Source: CBDCWO01 sp965223405
Lineage (GTDB): Bacteria; Bacteroidota; Bacteroidia; Chitinophagales; Saprospiraceae
DNA length: 64,000 bases
Reading direction: 5' to 3'
Assembly: GCA_965223405.1 (NCBI GenBank)
Contig: CBDCWO010000006.1
Span: forward strand, 4,898,001-4,962,000
The position numbers and the translations under genes were made by a program. This document shows positions 28,797 through 38,296 of this stretch, piece by piece (within the stretch, counting starts at the first letter, position 1; each line of letters opens with the position of its first letter). Below the pieces are notes generated by a model. The model was not told the origin of the DNA. It worked only from the letters and a program-made list of their open reading frames with translations, and ran no database searches.

Positions 28797-30005
28797 TCAC
28801 AACTTACGAATCGCCTCCACCGGATTCAACCGCAATGCCTTCCAGGCCGGATAAAAAGAGGCTAAAATGGCCATTACCAACACCATCAGAGTGACACGCA
28901 AATAACTATCAAACTCCAAATATGGATAGATGATGTTTCCAAATCCCATTTCACCATAAGCTGCACCCGACAAGTTGATGCCGACATTGCCAAAGATCTT
29001 AATCGTAATCCAGGCTAAAAACAAACCCAGAGGACCGCCTACCATAGAAAGGAAAATGGTTTCCATCAAGATCATCTTAAACAAACGCCATTTATTCATT
29101 CCGATGGCCATCAACATACCGATTTCACGAGTTCGTTCCAAAATGGCCATCAACATGGTATTGATAATACTCAGCACCAATGCGAGTAAAATGATTCCCA
29201 CGATAAAGTAAAGATAGGTGTCAAACGCTTCGATCATAAACCGCATCCCTGCCGAGAGATCCAGCCAGGGTTCCACTTTCAGATGGGGGTGTTTTTCCTG
29301 ATAATGGGTAGCAACCGGATCGGCCAGCTCATGCTCTGTTAGCAATACGGCTATTTCATGGATTTGATCTTGCAGGCCAATTATTTTTTGAATGTCTTCT
29401 TTGATCACAAATATATTCATGTCGTCGTACAGCCCATTTTCGGTTTCGAAAATGCCGCAAACCCTAAAGGCACCAGCGGTTATTTCACGATTCACATCCT
29501 GTACGGTAATGACCATTTTGGATCTGACTTTGACTTGATAGTCTTCAGCGAGTCTTCTGCTGATCAGAACCGGATTTCTTTTAGAGCCATCCAGATACTC
29601 GCCTTCTGTTACTCTTTGATCCAATAGGGTGACAGTTCTTTCATCCTTCGGATCAATACCGGAAAGTTTTACCGATCCCGATTGATTGGGGGAAGCCAGC
29701 ATGACCATTGAAATTACTCTCCCGGAAGCTTCTTCCACAAAAGTATCTTGCTTGATATTTTGCAAAATCTCGATTCCATCCGGAATAAAATATTCCGGCA
29801 ACATTTCCTCCTTAAACTTTGGGTGATGGACTTGTACATGAGACATTTCCAGGCGGATTACACTTTCCACTTTTTGATCCATCATCCCTTTGACAAAAGC
29901 GGACGCAAATACCCCGGCCCAGAGACCTAAGGCTACTGCGATGATCACCACCAGGCTGCGTACCCGGTTTCTCCAGATATTTTTCCAGGCAATTTTTATA
30001 ATCAT
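28797..30005 (-). CDS. ABC transporter permease, FtsX/LolE-like
   Basis: 402 residues. A membrane helix near the start (RNRVRSLVVIIAVALGLWAGVFASAFV), a periplasmic domain (about 45-265) and three helices in the FtsX domain (YFIVGIILLALVLSIINTMLMAI, the E-R-T-R-E-I-G-M-L-M-A-I-G motif, and the last helix before FYPAWKALRLNPVEAIRKL). This is the MacB/LolC-E/FtsX type that moves lipoproteins or other cargo from the inner membrane. Its start overlaps the stop of the upstream permease by one base, so the two are translationally coupled. No ATPase gene follows; the next DNA is repeat sequence. Confidence 0.9.
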   Translation of the reverse strand: MIIKIAWKNIWRNRVRSLVVIIAVALGLWAGVFASAFVKGMMDQKVESVIRLEMSHVQVHHPKFKEEMLPEYFIPDGIEILQNIKQDTFVEEASGRVISMVMLASPNQSGSVKLSGIDPKDERTVTLLDQRVTEGEYLDGSKRNPVLISRRLAEDYQVKVRSKMVITVQDVNREITAGAFRVCGIFETENGLYDDMNIFVIKEDIQKIIGLQDQIHEIAVLLTEHELADPVATHYQEKHPHLKVEPWLDLSAGMRFMIEAFDTYLYFIVGIILLALVLSIINTMLMAILERTREIGMLMAIGMNKWRLFKMILMETIFLSMVGGPLGLFLAWITIKIFGNVGINLSGAAYGEMGFGNIIYPYLEFDSYLRVTLMVLVMAILASFYPAWKALRLNPVEAIRKL

Positions 30006-31219
30006 CAGGACTGTAAATATTCAATCGCTCGCATCCGCAATAATTTTAAAAATGGATATAAAGCAATGGTCATTGAAATAATGGCTACCACGATAGCTTG
30101 TTGTATAAATATTCCGGGCTCAATCGAGGATTGTAGCACGGCTTCCATACCATAGTCTTCCATCATTCTACCCAAATCCTCGCCAAAGCGGATTGGATTC
30201 CAGTAAAAATAAGCACAGACCGGAATGGCACCCAATATACCGACCAGGACTCCCGCTACCGAAATCAGGATAATTTCCATCCAGATGGTTAGAGCGAGGG
30301 TCCATCGTTTCATCCCAATCCCTACGAGGATACCGAATTCATATTTGCGTTCGGTGAGCATCATAATGATGGTTCCCAAAATTCCAAAAGCGATTACCAT
30401 GTAGAGTATAAACATAAATACATAACCTTCTACCCGGTCGGTCTCAATCATATTTTTTAGGTCCGGCGTAATCTCTTCCCAGGGGAGGACGGCATATTGA
30501 CGGGGAATATCACTTTTTACTTGTTGTGCAATTCGATCCGTTTTCTCTTTAGATTCAGGGTCCAGTACGATGTGTGTAACCATACCTTCCGTGTTGTATA
30601 GGTACTGAGCCTCAAACAAGGAAAGAAAGACCAGTTGTTTGCTCAATTCCGGGGATCCGAACTTCACCAAACCTCTTACCGGATACTTACCTACCGCATT
30701 AACTCCCTGATATCCCTGGCCAAGCAAGACAATGGTGTCACCCACTCCTACTTGAATATAATCTGCCAGGCCCGATCCAAGTAGGACTCCATTATCTTTT
30801 GGTAATAAATAATCACCATCTGAAACCCGGTCTTTCAACTGGTTTACCGCTTGTTCTTTGACCGGGTCCACACCCACCACCAGAACACCTTTGGTCACCA
30901 CCTCAGAAGCGGCTAAGGCAAAACTTTCCAACCTGGGAGTGTATGCATTAATTAGAGGGTGATCGTTAAGCAGGAACTTTAAAGAATCGGAATAGTCGAA
31001 AGCATAGTCCAACTTTTTGTTATCGGCATATGCTGTGTCCTGGATTTGTATGTAGCCTACATAAGCACCAATCATGGATTTGATCATATTGGTATATGTG
31101 CCCTCCTTCATACTCATCATCAAAGTAGAAAGTACGACCGCAAAAAAGATTGATCCCATGGTGATGAGGCTCCTTCTTCGGTTTCTCCAGAGATTCCGCC
31201 ATGCCAATTTGAAAAACAT
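30005..31219 (-). CDS. ABC transporter permease, FtsX-like
   Basis: 404 residues from the ATG at 31219 (MFFKLAWRNLWRNRRRSL); an upstream in-frame start at 31276 would add 19 residues that do not belong to the family. Same layout as its neighbour: first helix SLITMGSIFFAVVLSTLMMS, a long periplasmic domain, and three C-terminal helices with the TERKYEFGILVGIGMKRW motif. The pair probably forms a heterodimeric permease. The ATP-binding subunit normally found beside such pairs is absent from this window. Confidence 0.88.
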   Translation of the reverse strand: MFFKLAWRNLWRNRRRSLITMGSIFFAVVLSTLMMSMKEGTYTNMIKSMIGAYVGYIQIQDTAYADNKKLDYAFDYSDSLKFLLNDHPLINAYTPRLESFALAASEVVTKGVLVVGVDPVKEQAVNQLKDRVSDGDYLLPKDNGVLLGSGLADYIQVGVGDTIVLLGQGYQGVNAVGKYPVRGLVKFGSPELSKQLVFLSLFEAQYLYNTEGMVTHIVLDPESKEKTDRIAQQVKSDIPRQYAVLPWEEITPDLKNMIETDRVEGYVFMFILYMVIAFGILGTIIMMLTERKYEFGILVGIGMKRWTLALTIWMEIILISVAGVLVGILGAIPVCAYFYWNPIRFGEDLGRMMEDYGMEAVLQSSIEPGIFIQQAIVVAIISMTIALYPFLKLLRMRAIEYLQS

Positions 31220-31293
31220 ACATACTTGTTTCAAGCCAGATATACAACAATAACGCCTAAATAGATGCTGATCCAAATTATCTGGATCAGTGA

Positions 31294-31857
31294 TTATTGT
31301 TTTCGGATAAACCGCTTTACATCATCTATGGGATATGCTGCTTGATATGAATTCTCGTCAATTGTATTCCCCTCGTTGGAATCGTAATCCATCAGAAATT
31401 TCCATTTTCCATCTTCTTTTATCAGCAGTACATGAAATTTCCCATAACTGGACTTTTCCTGTGGAGTATTTTTATTGCTGGTAGTCTTATAAATGCCCCG
31501 TTCTGAAGCCAAAGTGTCGGAATAGATACGTTCTAAAAATCGAAACTCAATGGCCGATGGCTTGAAATTGGGATTAGACCATCTTTTTTCATACCCCTCC
31601 ATGTATTCATCGAAGTGACGAATTCTTTGACTCCAACTTCCGATTCGGATTAAATCCTTGCTATGTATGGATTTGAAAAGGGCAATATCCGCCTGGTCAA
31701 AAGCTTTGGAAAAGTTGGCATAAACCTGTTGATTGATCTGGTGCAAAGGATGGTCCTGAGTATTCCCAATCGTACAGGTTGCAATCAATAGGGATGCCAG
31801 TACCAACAACCGGAAATAGGCTTGCGGCCGGAATCTAATATTTTCTGATTTAGTCAT
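31294..31857 (-). CDS. Exported SnoaL/DUF4440-like protein
   Basis: 187 residues. A hydrophobic stretch (YFRLLVLASLLIATCTIGNTQ) gives a signal peptide, possibly with a lipobox-like Cys. The rest is a cone-shaped NTF2-like fold: QQVYANFSKAFDQADIALFKSIHSKDLIRIG and a final strand pattern VLLIKEDGKWKFLMDYDSN. Such domains are often ligand-binding or isomerase scaffolds; no active residues can be named. It lies 75 bases upstream of the permease pair on the same strand. Confidence 0.65.
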   Translation of the reverse strand: MTKSENIRFRPQAYFRLLVLASLLIATCTIGNTQDHPLHQINQQVYANFSKAFDQADIALFKSIHSKDLIRIGSWSQRIRHFDEYMEGYEKRWSNPNFKPSAIEFRFLERIYSDTLASERGIYKTTSNKNTPQEKSSYGKFHVLLIKEDGKWKFLMDYDSNEGNTIDENSYQAAYPIDDVKRFIRKQ

Positions 31858-32149
31858 AATTCAGTTTTTAACGACTTCAAATATAAAAATACTAATTTCT
31901 GACTTTTGCTTACAAGTAATCAAGCATTCAGAGTTTTGACAAATTGATTAAACTAAGGGTAGGTAGCCTGATCATTGGTGTTCCTACCGATTCATATTTC
32001 TTAAAACTAAAACAAAAAAGCGTACGTCATTCTGATCCCACCTCTGGCGGGCAGGATTTGCACCTGCAGATTGCAAATGTTCAGATTCTGTGTTGGTTAT
32101 TGATTTTCTACATTTATTTGCGGTTGTTTACTCTTAATGGTTCTATTAC

Positions 32150-32317
32150 CATTTTGGTGGATCTGACTTCGAAGAAGTCAGGTTCAGGATTTTGACTATA
32201 GGTCTTGTGATGATAATGCTCTCCAATAATTGTCACTTTCCAACTCTTCATATGGGTATCAATTCCAATGTAAATTGTTTGTCCTTCAAATAATTTGGTA
32301 CTATCTTTCTTTTTCAT
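32150..32317 (-). pseudogene. IS110-family transposase, N-terminal fragment
   Basis: MKKKDSTKLFEGQTIYIGID, then THMKSWKVTIIGEHYHHKTYSQNP, is the opening of Bacteroidota IS110-type transposases, with the first catalytic Asp in GIDTH. Homology stops after NPEPD, where an 8-bp stem (CTGACTTC 32163-32170 with GAAGTCAG 32174-32181) occurs; the RuvC remainder and the transposase-20 domain are absent. The surrounding 31858-32461 gap has no other gene. Confidence 0.75.
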
Positions 32318-32461
32318 AATTAAAAGGGTTTAGTTAAAAATTTGATCTTTCTTAAATTTAACTATTCCCTTTCTCTTTGGACTTACCAGACAAACATACC
32401 ATCTTAGCGGTTCATATTTTCCATTAAATTCGTTGTATAGCCTTCTTTTTTCGATTTTGAT

Positions 32462-33685
32462 TTAGAATTTTTTAAGCAATTCAAGAATTTGTTGATGGAT
32501 ATTCCTTTGAGGCGGAGGTAACCCAAAGAAGAATGGTGCGGTTTCGACCTCATAACCACCTTCGGCAAACGCTTCATAATGAGGCAGATATCCCTGAAGT
32601 CCATTCGTACAAGACACAAGGAAGCAGTTGGGAAATAGTTGCTTCAAATGAGGTATAAAATGCGCAAATATCTCAGCATTAATGGTAACCACTTTCAAAT
32701 GGCTCAGATGCAACAACGTAATTTCAAGAGGTTCGACCCGGTTATCCAATTGGGTTTGCCACAAGTCTATTGTTTGATTGAATGTTAGGCCAAACTCGGA
32801 TATCCAATTTGGATTATTACGATAGCTTTCCACTTTAGCATTTATCTCAAAAGGTGTCAACTCTTGCCACCAATTGTTTAATGTGGCCGATTGAATTTTC
32901 AGTGAACTAAGATTCAACTCCCGGGAATTTTTTTCATTAATGTCCATAGCCAGAGGCTCACATAACTTTTGAACCCATTGCACCATTTGAGATTCATCAA
33001 CCGCAACCTTGGGAGGATTAAGATTACCACAGGCTCCCAGGGTAAACATCACGATCGGGTTTCCCGGTAATTTCTCGCTTAACCGGTGTGAAAGTCTTCC
33101 CGGATAATCTGCACTGATACCATCAGTCCACATACAAACCGGATGCATGGCATAGTTCACCAACACCATTTTCAGCGTTCCTCGAACATCTGAAATGGCT
33201 AAATAGCTTAGATTCGGATCAGTACAACCATGGATCTGATCTCGACGGTCTGTGCTCAGTTCTACAGGAATCTGGCCAAACGAAAGGGTACATGGAAACA
33301 GGTTCCGATAGGATTGATCACAAAGTTTGGACAACTGATTTACCAGTTTTTCGAGATAATCGGGACGGTATTGTCCACAATGATTCAATTGGACTGTCCC
33401 TGGTCCGCTATGCGTATGTGATGCCGATATAATAACTTCAAAGTTGTTGAGATCCAGATCAACAGAAATGGTCTTTTTTAATTTTTGCACCAAGCAACTT
33501 TCGATACCGATCAGATCTACCGTAATCCAGAATATCGTTGAATTTCCTTCTGACAACACGAGACATTTTGCCCATAAGGGATCGATAATATGGGTAGAAG
33601 GTTGTTTTCTTTTAGCAAAGCCACATAATTCAACTCCGGGATCGGGAGTAATTTCTGTTACGGAAATTCCACTTTGGATTTTCAT
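32462..33685 (-). CDS. Neutral/alkaline ceramidase-like N-terminal domain protein
   Basis: 407 residues from ATG 33685 (MKIQSGISVTEITPDPGVELCG). Landmarks of the neutral ceramidase N-terminal fold are ISASHTHSGPG (zinc His pair), NYAMHPVCMW and FTLGACGNLNPP. No signal peptide is seen from this start and the C-terminal Ig-like domain of true ceramidases is lacking, so the substrate may be another amide or ester. The start overlaps the stop of the upstream gene by 4 bases (ATGA), indicating coupled translation. Confidence 0.75.
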   Translation of the reverse strand: MKIQSGISVTEITPDPGVELCGFAKRKQPSTHIIDPLWAKCLVLSEGNSTIFWITVDLIGIESCLVQKLKKTISVDLDLNNFEVIISASHTHSGPGTVQLNHCGQYRPDYLEKLVNQLSKLCDQSYRNLFPCTLSFGQIPVELSTDRRDQIHGCTDPNLSYLAISDVRGTLKMVLVNYAMHPVCMWTDGISADYPGRLSHRLSEKLPGNPIVMFTLGACGNLNPPKVAVDESQMVQWVQKLCEPLAMDINEKNSRELNLSSLKIQSATLNNWWQELTPFEINAKVESYRNNPNWISEFGLTFNQTIDLWQTQLDNRVEPLEITLLHLSHLKVVTINAEIFAHFIPHLKQLFPNCFLVSCTNGLQGYLPHYEAFAEGGYEVETAPFFFGLPPPQRNIHQQILELLKKF

Positions 33686-34467
33686 TTCTGGAGCACTAGG
33701 TCTAAGCAATGCAGCCAAAATGGATTGTAATGCTCCCAGAATACAAAATTTGCCGCCCAATGAGGAGCAGGGTCTGAGGTGTATGCTAGTACTTTACCTG
33801 CATCCACATTTCTCACTGCAACCAAGGGATGACTGCTTCCTTTTACTTCAAGTAAGACTTCACCTTCCGGTATGGGCTTGGTTTCATTATATCCGAGGAT
33901 AGGTGGAATCGAATCGAAATTAATGTTTTGAAAGTATTTTAATCCAGCCTGAGTTACTTGCGGGAAATAACCTTCAGTACTTTCCACCAAGTCCTCATGA
34001 TCCAGGCATTGAACCGGCATAATATCCCGGAGCAACGTTCTTCCCCAGCCTCCCTTTCCGCTTTCCCCGGTAAATGAGTACCAACCACCCAGGAGCATCA
34101 GCCCTTTTCCGGAGCGTATCGCTTCTACGGTAAGCCGGGTTCGATCCGGAAAGGTGAGGATTCCCTTACCAAACTTTTTGCGATCAAAAAAATCCGGAGC
34201 CAGTTGGAATAATTTTCCTTCAAAATCGCTAAGTACAATTACATCATACTCCTCCAATATATTTTCATAGGCACCGGGTCCCAATTTATAAAAATCCCAA
34301 GAGGGCACCGAAGTTACCTGATGCTCTCCTGAAGATTCCAGAGCGTTTTTTAACCACTCACCATAGTTGAATATTTCCAGTCCTTTGGCCGCAAATTGGA
34401 ATGGGCTTTCCGCAAAAACCGGCCCGGTCAATACGGCCCAATCTCCTACATAATATACTTTTGCCAT
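33682..34467 (-). CDS. Putative glutamine amidotransferase-like protein (DUF1355 type)
   Basis: 261 residues. The opening MAKVYYVGDWAVLTGPVFAE, then VIVLSDFEGKLFQLAP and GKGLMLLGGWYSFTGESGKGGWGRT, are typical of the class I glutamine amidotransferase-like fold of this family, which often lacks the catalytic Cys, as here where GGW replaces the usual nucleophile. DPAPHWAANFVFWEHYNPFWL closes the domain. It overlaps the ceramidase-like gene by 4 bases; the two probably act on one pathway, which cannot be named. Confidence 0.7.
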   Translation of the reverse strand: MAKVYYVGDWAVLTGPVFAESPFQFAAKGLEIFNYGEWLKNALESSGEHQVTSVPSWDFYKLGPGAYENILEEYDVIVLSDFEGKLFQLAPDFFDRKKFGKGILTFPDRTRLTVEAIRSGKGLMLLGGWYSFTGESGKGGWGRTLLRDIMPVQCLDHEDLVESTEGYFPQVTQAGLKYFQNINFDSIPPILGYNETKPIPEGEVLLEVKGSSHPLVAVRNVDAGKVLAYTSDPAPHWAANFVFWEHYNPFWLHCLDLVLQK

Positions 34468-35636
34468 TTACCGAATGTTTAATTGTTAATAGTTTAATTG
34501 TTTAACTGAAACTCAATGTATGATCTTCTGTTGTCTGTCCTTTCACATTTGTTTTCTGAACCCTGAACTTTTTCTCACACTACTCACTCTCTATCAATAT
34601 ACTATTTATTCAGCATTTTCTATGCTGGTCATTTTAAATTTTAAAATCAAAAGGTAAGGTTCATTTCGTAGATGATGTAGGATGACTTTAGGATTTTTGT
34701 TTGAATTTACCAATAAACCTTAGTTCGATGATTATTGCGAATTATTTGAGTATTGTTCGAGACTTTGGCAACCAGGGTAATAGAAATGAAATATATGTAT
34801 ATTATTTAAAATGTTTGTGATAACCAAAATTTGAGGAGAACCAACAGATTCCCACTAACAAAAGTGATCGTCTGTATGATATTTTATAAAAAGACATAAT
34901 CGTCCGAAACTTTTAGTAATATATTCAAATGTGAGTCTGGAACTCAGGAGATACGGGCATGAATGGTGAAAGGCCTATGACCAATAGTCAAAAGCTGTTA
35001 TTAGTGAAATTGCTTTGCCTGCCATAACTTTAGCGAAAGCAGGTAGATTCGTACGCATTATGTCAGCTGGGCACTCACTTTTTTCCAACCATCCGGATAT
35101 AATGAAATACCCTGACCTCCAATCTACTATTTTTAGGCTGAATGTTGGCTAGTGGTGTAAGAACTAAATAATAAGATGTTATAACTCGATTGCTGCTGGC
35201 TTCACTTGTTAACTTGACTAAAAGCTAAAAAAATGAAGTTTAAGATTTCAAAGTCTGCACTTACTCCGTAACAGAAAAGTATTTATATATTTGTTAGCAA
35301 TAACCTAGTGCTATATCAACGTTTGAATGACGAGTTGGATTAGAGTGAAGTTTATGCGTGGGCAAGGCGGAGGTTCACGAGTTATGCCAGGCATAATGAG
35401 TGGTTCTCCAACGCAGCACAGGCTTAAAATACGCCTAATCCATCCGTCAATTTAAGCTTGACATAGCACTAGAATGCAAAAAAGGTAAAATAGTAGATGG
35501 AGTAGAGATTCCAAGAGCAGCAGTTAAAAGGATTTTAAACAATTAAATTGATTCAAATTTAATTGAGAAAAATGGAAAAGAGGCTGGGACCAACTATAAG
35601 GTAAAATCCGGAAGATAACATCAAAGACTGATAATT
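34468..35636. other. Gene-poor gap with a MITE-like element
   Basis: About 1.2 kb without a convincing gene. The main structure is the 168-bp inverted-repeat element at 35305-35472. Directly after it, 35480-35545 reads GKIVDGVEIPRAAVKRILNN and a stop, which looks like the end of a coding sequence that lost its start, possibly cut by the element. Confidence 0.5.
35305..35472. mobile_element. MITE-like element with about 38-bp imperfect terminal inverted repeats
   Basis: Left end ctagtgctatatcaac...tggattag (35305-35342) and right end ctaatccatccgtcaa...atagcactag (35435-35472) are reverse complements apart from about nine positions. The inside is 92 bases, without an ORF, and includes a small hairpin (ttatgccaggcataa). 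No transposase is encoded. The flanks show no clear target duplication. Confidence 0.65.
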
Positions 35637-35945
35637 GTGGCAATCTTCTTTGAAGATTTAAGAATTCCAATGCTCAGCCAGCATAATAAAAGAAAGCTGA
35701 GTGTTCAATCAATTCTTATCTTGAACATAGTCGGAATTTTGTTATTAGTTTTTATATTCATAATTGCATTGCTTTCAGCTCCATTTCTGTTGCTGAAATT
35801 GACCTTTGAACAGTATAATTTAGGATTACAGTATTTTCCATTTAGTTGGTTGCCAACTTTTATTGTGGCATTTGCGATTTTAGGGCATATGATATCAATT
35901 AGACAACTATTTAATAGTGAGAATGAAAACGCCATATTACATTAA
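35637..35945 (+). CDS. Small two-helix membrane protein, hypothetical
   Basis: 102 residues from GTG 35637, or 91 from the ATG at 35670, which follows an odd N-terminal piece and is the safer start. Two hydrophobic segments are clear: ILILNIVGILLLVFIFIIAL and FSWLPTFIVAFAILGHMI. No family is recognised. It sits alone in a gene-poor, IS-rich stretch. Confidence 0.45.
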   Translation: MAIFFEDLRIPMLSQHNKRKLSVQSILILNIVGILLLVFIFIIALLSAPFLLLKLTFEQYNLGLQYFPFSWLPTFIVAFAILGHMISIRQLFNSENENAILH

Positions 35946-36008
35946 CATCAGATAAGAAATAATAGCTCCTGGGTCGCTATTACTCTCATCAAAAAAATGG
36001 ACTGACAG

Positions 36009-37754
36009 ATGAGTAAACGATTTCTCAATTCTCCTTCTTTTCAAAATAAATTTATACGACTTTCTTGTATATTACTTTTATGCTTCAATTTATCACTAGT
36101 GGTAAATGGGCAATCTCCTGGGAATGTCATGTTCCAACCCCAATTAGGTACTCAAAAGATTTTGATTATTCGTGTTATTTATCCTGATGATACAACGGCG
36201 ATTTTGCCCGATTCCATAGCCATGAACCATGTTGCATCGGCTAAGACTATACTTGAAACTAATTCATATGGCATATTGACCCCGGAATTTGATGTTACTC
36301 CTTTATTGATGATGCCTCAGCCATCCACGTTTTATATGCATGATAACCGACTCTCATTTGTTCGACTCAGAGCTGATGCTATCAAATTGGCAGAGGCTGC
36401 AGGTTACCCAGAAAGTGATTATCATAAAGAGGGGATTTATACAAAAAAAGTGTGGCCACATAATTTTGGAGGTGTAGGTGGTGTAAACCGCAGGACTTTC
36501 TATATGTCTAAAAGCAATCCATCCGTGATGGTACATGAAATAGGTCACTTATACGATTTCAGGCACGCTAATTTTTTACGTGTGATGAGCAATAACCCAC
36601 TCGATCCCACAGGCGAAATCATTGAGTATGGTGATCGTTTTGGTAAAATGGGAGATGCTGGTAGACCTAATCATTTTAATCCCTGGTACAAAACTCGGGT
36701 GGGATGGATCCCAAGGAAGAATATCTTGACCATTACAGAATCAGGAACTTATCATATTCAGGCATTGGAGAAAACCCCTCAACCCGATTCGGTGGTAGGA
36801 GCATATAGTGCGCTCAGGATCCGGAACCAGCCTGGACAGGAATACTGGGTGTATTATCGAAGCCAGGAGAAATTTGCAAAAGAGGGAGCCCTGATTATGC
36901 GGACAGAACCTCGCAACTCAGCCCCATCTGTACTCCTAGACATGAATCCCTTCTCTTTGCCACGATCTCAGGATTATCAGGACGCTGCACTTGAAGTTGG
37001 TCGCACTGTATCAGACACCGCTGCAGGTATAAAGATAACCCTAGAAAGCAAGAATGATGATTCACTTGAGGTAAAGGTCATCGTACCTGGTGCCCGGGTA
37101 CCTTCTGTACCAGCAATCAACTTTCTATCTCCGGAATTCAATGCCGGATCTTTGTCAGGATTGATTAGATATGAAGTAACGGCATTTGATCCCGAAGTTG
37201 CTCAGATTAACGGTGGAGGTATTGATTCAGTTTTATTTTTACTCGGTTATCCCGAGGGAGACGATCCGTTTGGTGAAGGAACCGAATTTATCTTGAAGAG
37301 ATCTAAAATGTTTACAGTTCCTCCCTATGTGATGGAAATTGATTCAGACACTTTTCCCGATGAGTGTTACCGGCTGATGGTGTTTGCCAAGACTGGTGAT
37401 AACAGGATCAATCTCGGTATTCTCAATCACATGATCGACAATACCGGAGCGAGTTTATCAACATCGATCTATTCACCGGATGATTCTTTATTTGATTTAA
37501 AGTATTTTCCGAATCCTTTTAAAGGTTCCTTGTTTATCCAATTCGAGGTTCCTTTAGGTAGTTCAAAAGTTCAACTCGACATTTACGATTTGGGTGGGAA
37601 AAAAGTGGAAACTTTGGTTGATGGAAAATTATCGCATGGAAATTACTCTATTCATTGGGATTCAGGATTATTCTCTGAACAATCAAATGGCATCTACTTA
37701 TTTCGGTTGAGAATCGGCCAAAAGGTAGTAACAAAGTCCGTCTTGAAACTGTAA
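36009..37754 (+). CDS. T9SS-sorted zinc metalloprotease (M11/M6-like)
   Basis: 581 residues. A signal peptide ends near VVNGQ. The zinc site is VMVHEIGHLYDFRH (about residues 172-185, HExxH plus a third ligand), followed by a possible Met-turn in FGKMGDAGRPNHFNPWYK. This is the pattern of gametolysin (M11) and M6-like secreted peptidases. A C-terminal type A T9SS sorting domain follows (YFPNPFKGSLFIQFE, LDIYDLGGKKV, NGIYLFRLRIGQKVVTKS). The protein is expected outside the cell and may digest host or prey proteins or glycoprotein cores. It stands alone, flanked by decayed DNA. Confidence 0.8.
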   Translation: MSKRFLNSPSFQNKFIRLSCILLLCFNLSLVVNGQSPGNVMFQPQLGTQKILIIRVIYPDDTTAILPDSIAMNHVASAKTILETNSYGILTPEFDVTPLLMMPQPSTFYMHDNRLSFVRLRADAIKLAEAAGYPESDYHKEGIYTKKVWPHNFGGVGGVNRRTFYMSKSNPSVMVHEIGHLYDFRHANFLRVMSNNPLDPTGEIIEYGDRFGKMGDAGRPNHFNPWYKTRVGWIPRKNILTITESGTYHIQALEKTPQPDSVVGAYSALRIRNQPGQEYWVYYRSQEKFAKEGALIMRTEPRNSAPSVLLDMNPFSLPRSQDYQDAALEVGRTVSDTAAGIKITLESKNDDSLEVKVIVPGARVPSVPAINFLSPEFNAGSLSGLIRYEVTAFDPEVAQINGGGIDSVLFLLGYPEGDDPFGEGTEFILKRSKMFTVPPYVMEIDSDTFPDECYRLMVFAKTGDNRINLGILNHMIDNTGASLSTSIYSPDDSLFDLKYFPNPFKGSLFIQFEVPLGSSKVQLDIYDLGGKKVETLVDGKLSHGNYSIHWDSGLFSEQSNGIYLFRLRIGQKVVTKSVLKL

Positions 37755-37789
37755 TTAGCGTTCTCGATAGGACGAGAAGCCAACCTGAG

Positions 37790-38034
37790 ATTTAATCTAA
37801 AGGCTCGAAAGGAACTAGATCAACTTGAAGAAAATATCACAAGCAATTCAGTTTCATCTTTGAGATTCTAGGACAATCAATTGATTAACGAAAACCTGTG
37901 GAAAATTAAGATATCAACCCATAACTGCTACTTCATCCCAAAAAGAGGTGGTTGAGTTATGTCCAATGGAGGAAAAGATTTTATTGTTTGAACAGTTCTT
38001 AGAATTGTTCGGACATGAAAAACTACCCGCTTAA
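37790..38034 (+). pseudogene. Possible HigB/Gp49-type toxin remnant
   Basis: Pieces in different frames read KARKELDQLEENI, QFHLEILGQSID and ENLWKIKISTHNCYFIPKRG. The order and the L-W-K-I-K-I block recall the RelE-like Gp49/HigB family, but at least two frameshifts separate the pieces. A following short frame (MEEKILLFEQFLELFGHEKLPA) is unassigned. The rest of the 37755-38296 gap shows nothing else. Confidence 0.3.
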
Positions 38035-38296
38035 TTTTCCAAAGTATTAGATCGATGAGGATTATAAAAATATTACGCACTACATTTATTGTACTAGCTG
38101 TTATGAGTGTATTTTCAGTACTTCATTGTAACTTGAGAATGATTATTTCTCATTGGTGAACTTCTGCATCCCTTTCTCGATCATTTTCACAATTACAAAT
38201 TATTTTTCGTAATTATGTCTTATTCTTAAGGGGCTGTAATATGAAGAATGAATTCCATTTCCTAAAAGGACTATGGTTTACAAAAAGGAATAGAAC

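Noticed and set aside
32030..32095. tRNA-like text near the IS110 fragment
   Set aside because: No acceptor stem or anticodon arm could be paired, so it is not called as a tRNA.
35480..35545. Short C-terminal-like reading GKIVDGVEIPRAAVKRILNN as a gene
   Set aside because: No start codon and no upstream coding sequence; noted only as a possible remnant beside the MITE-like element.
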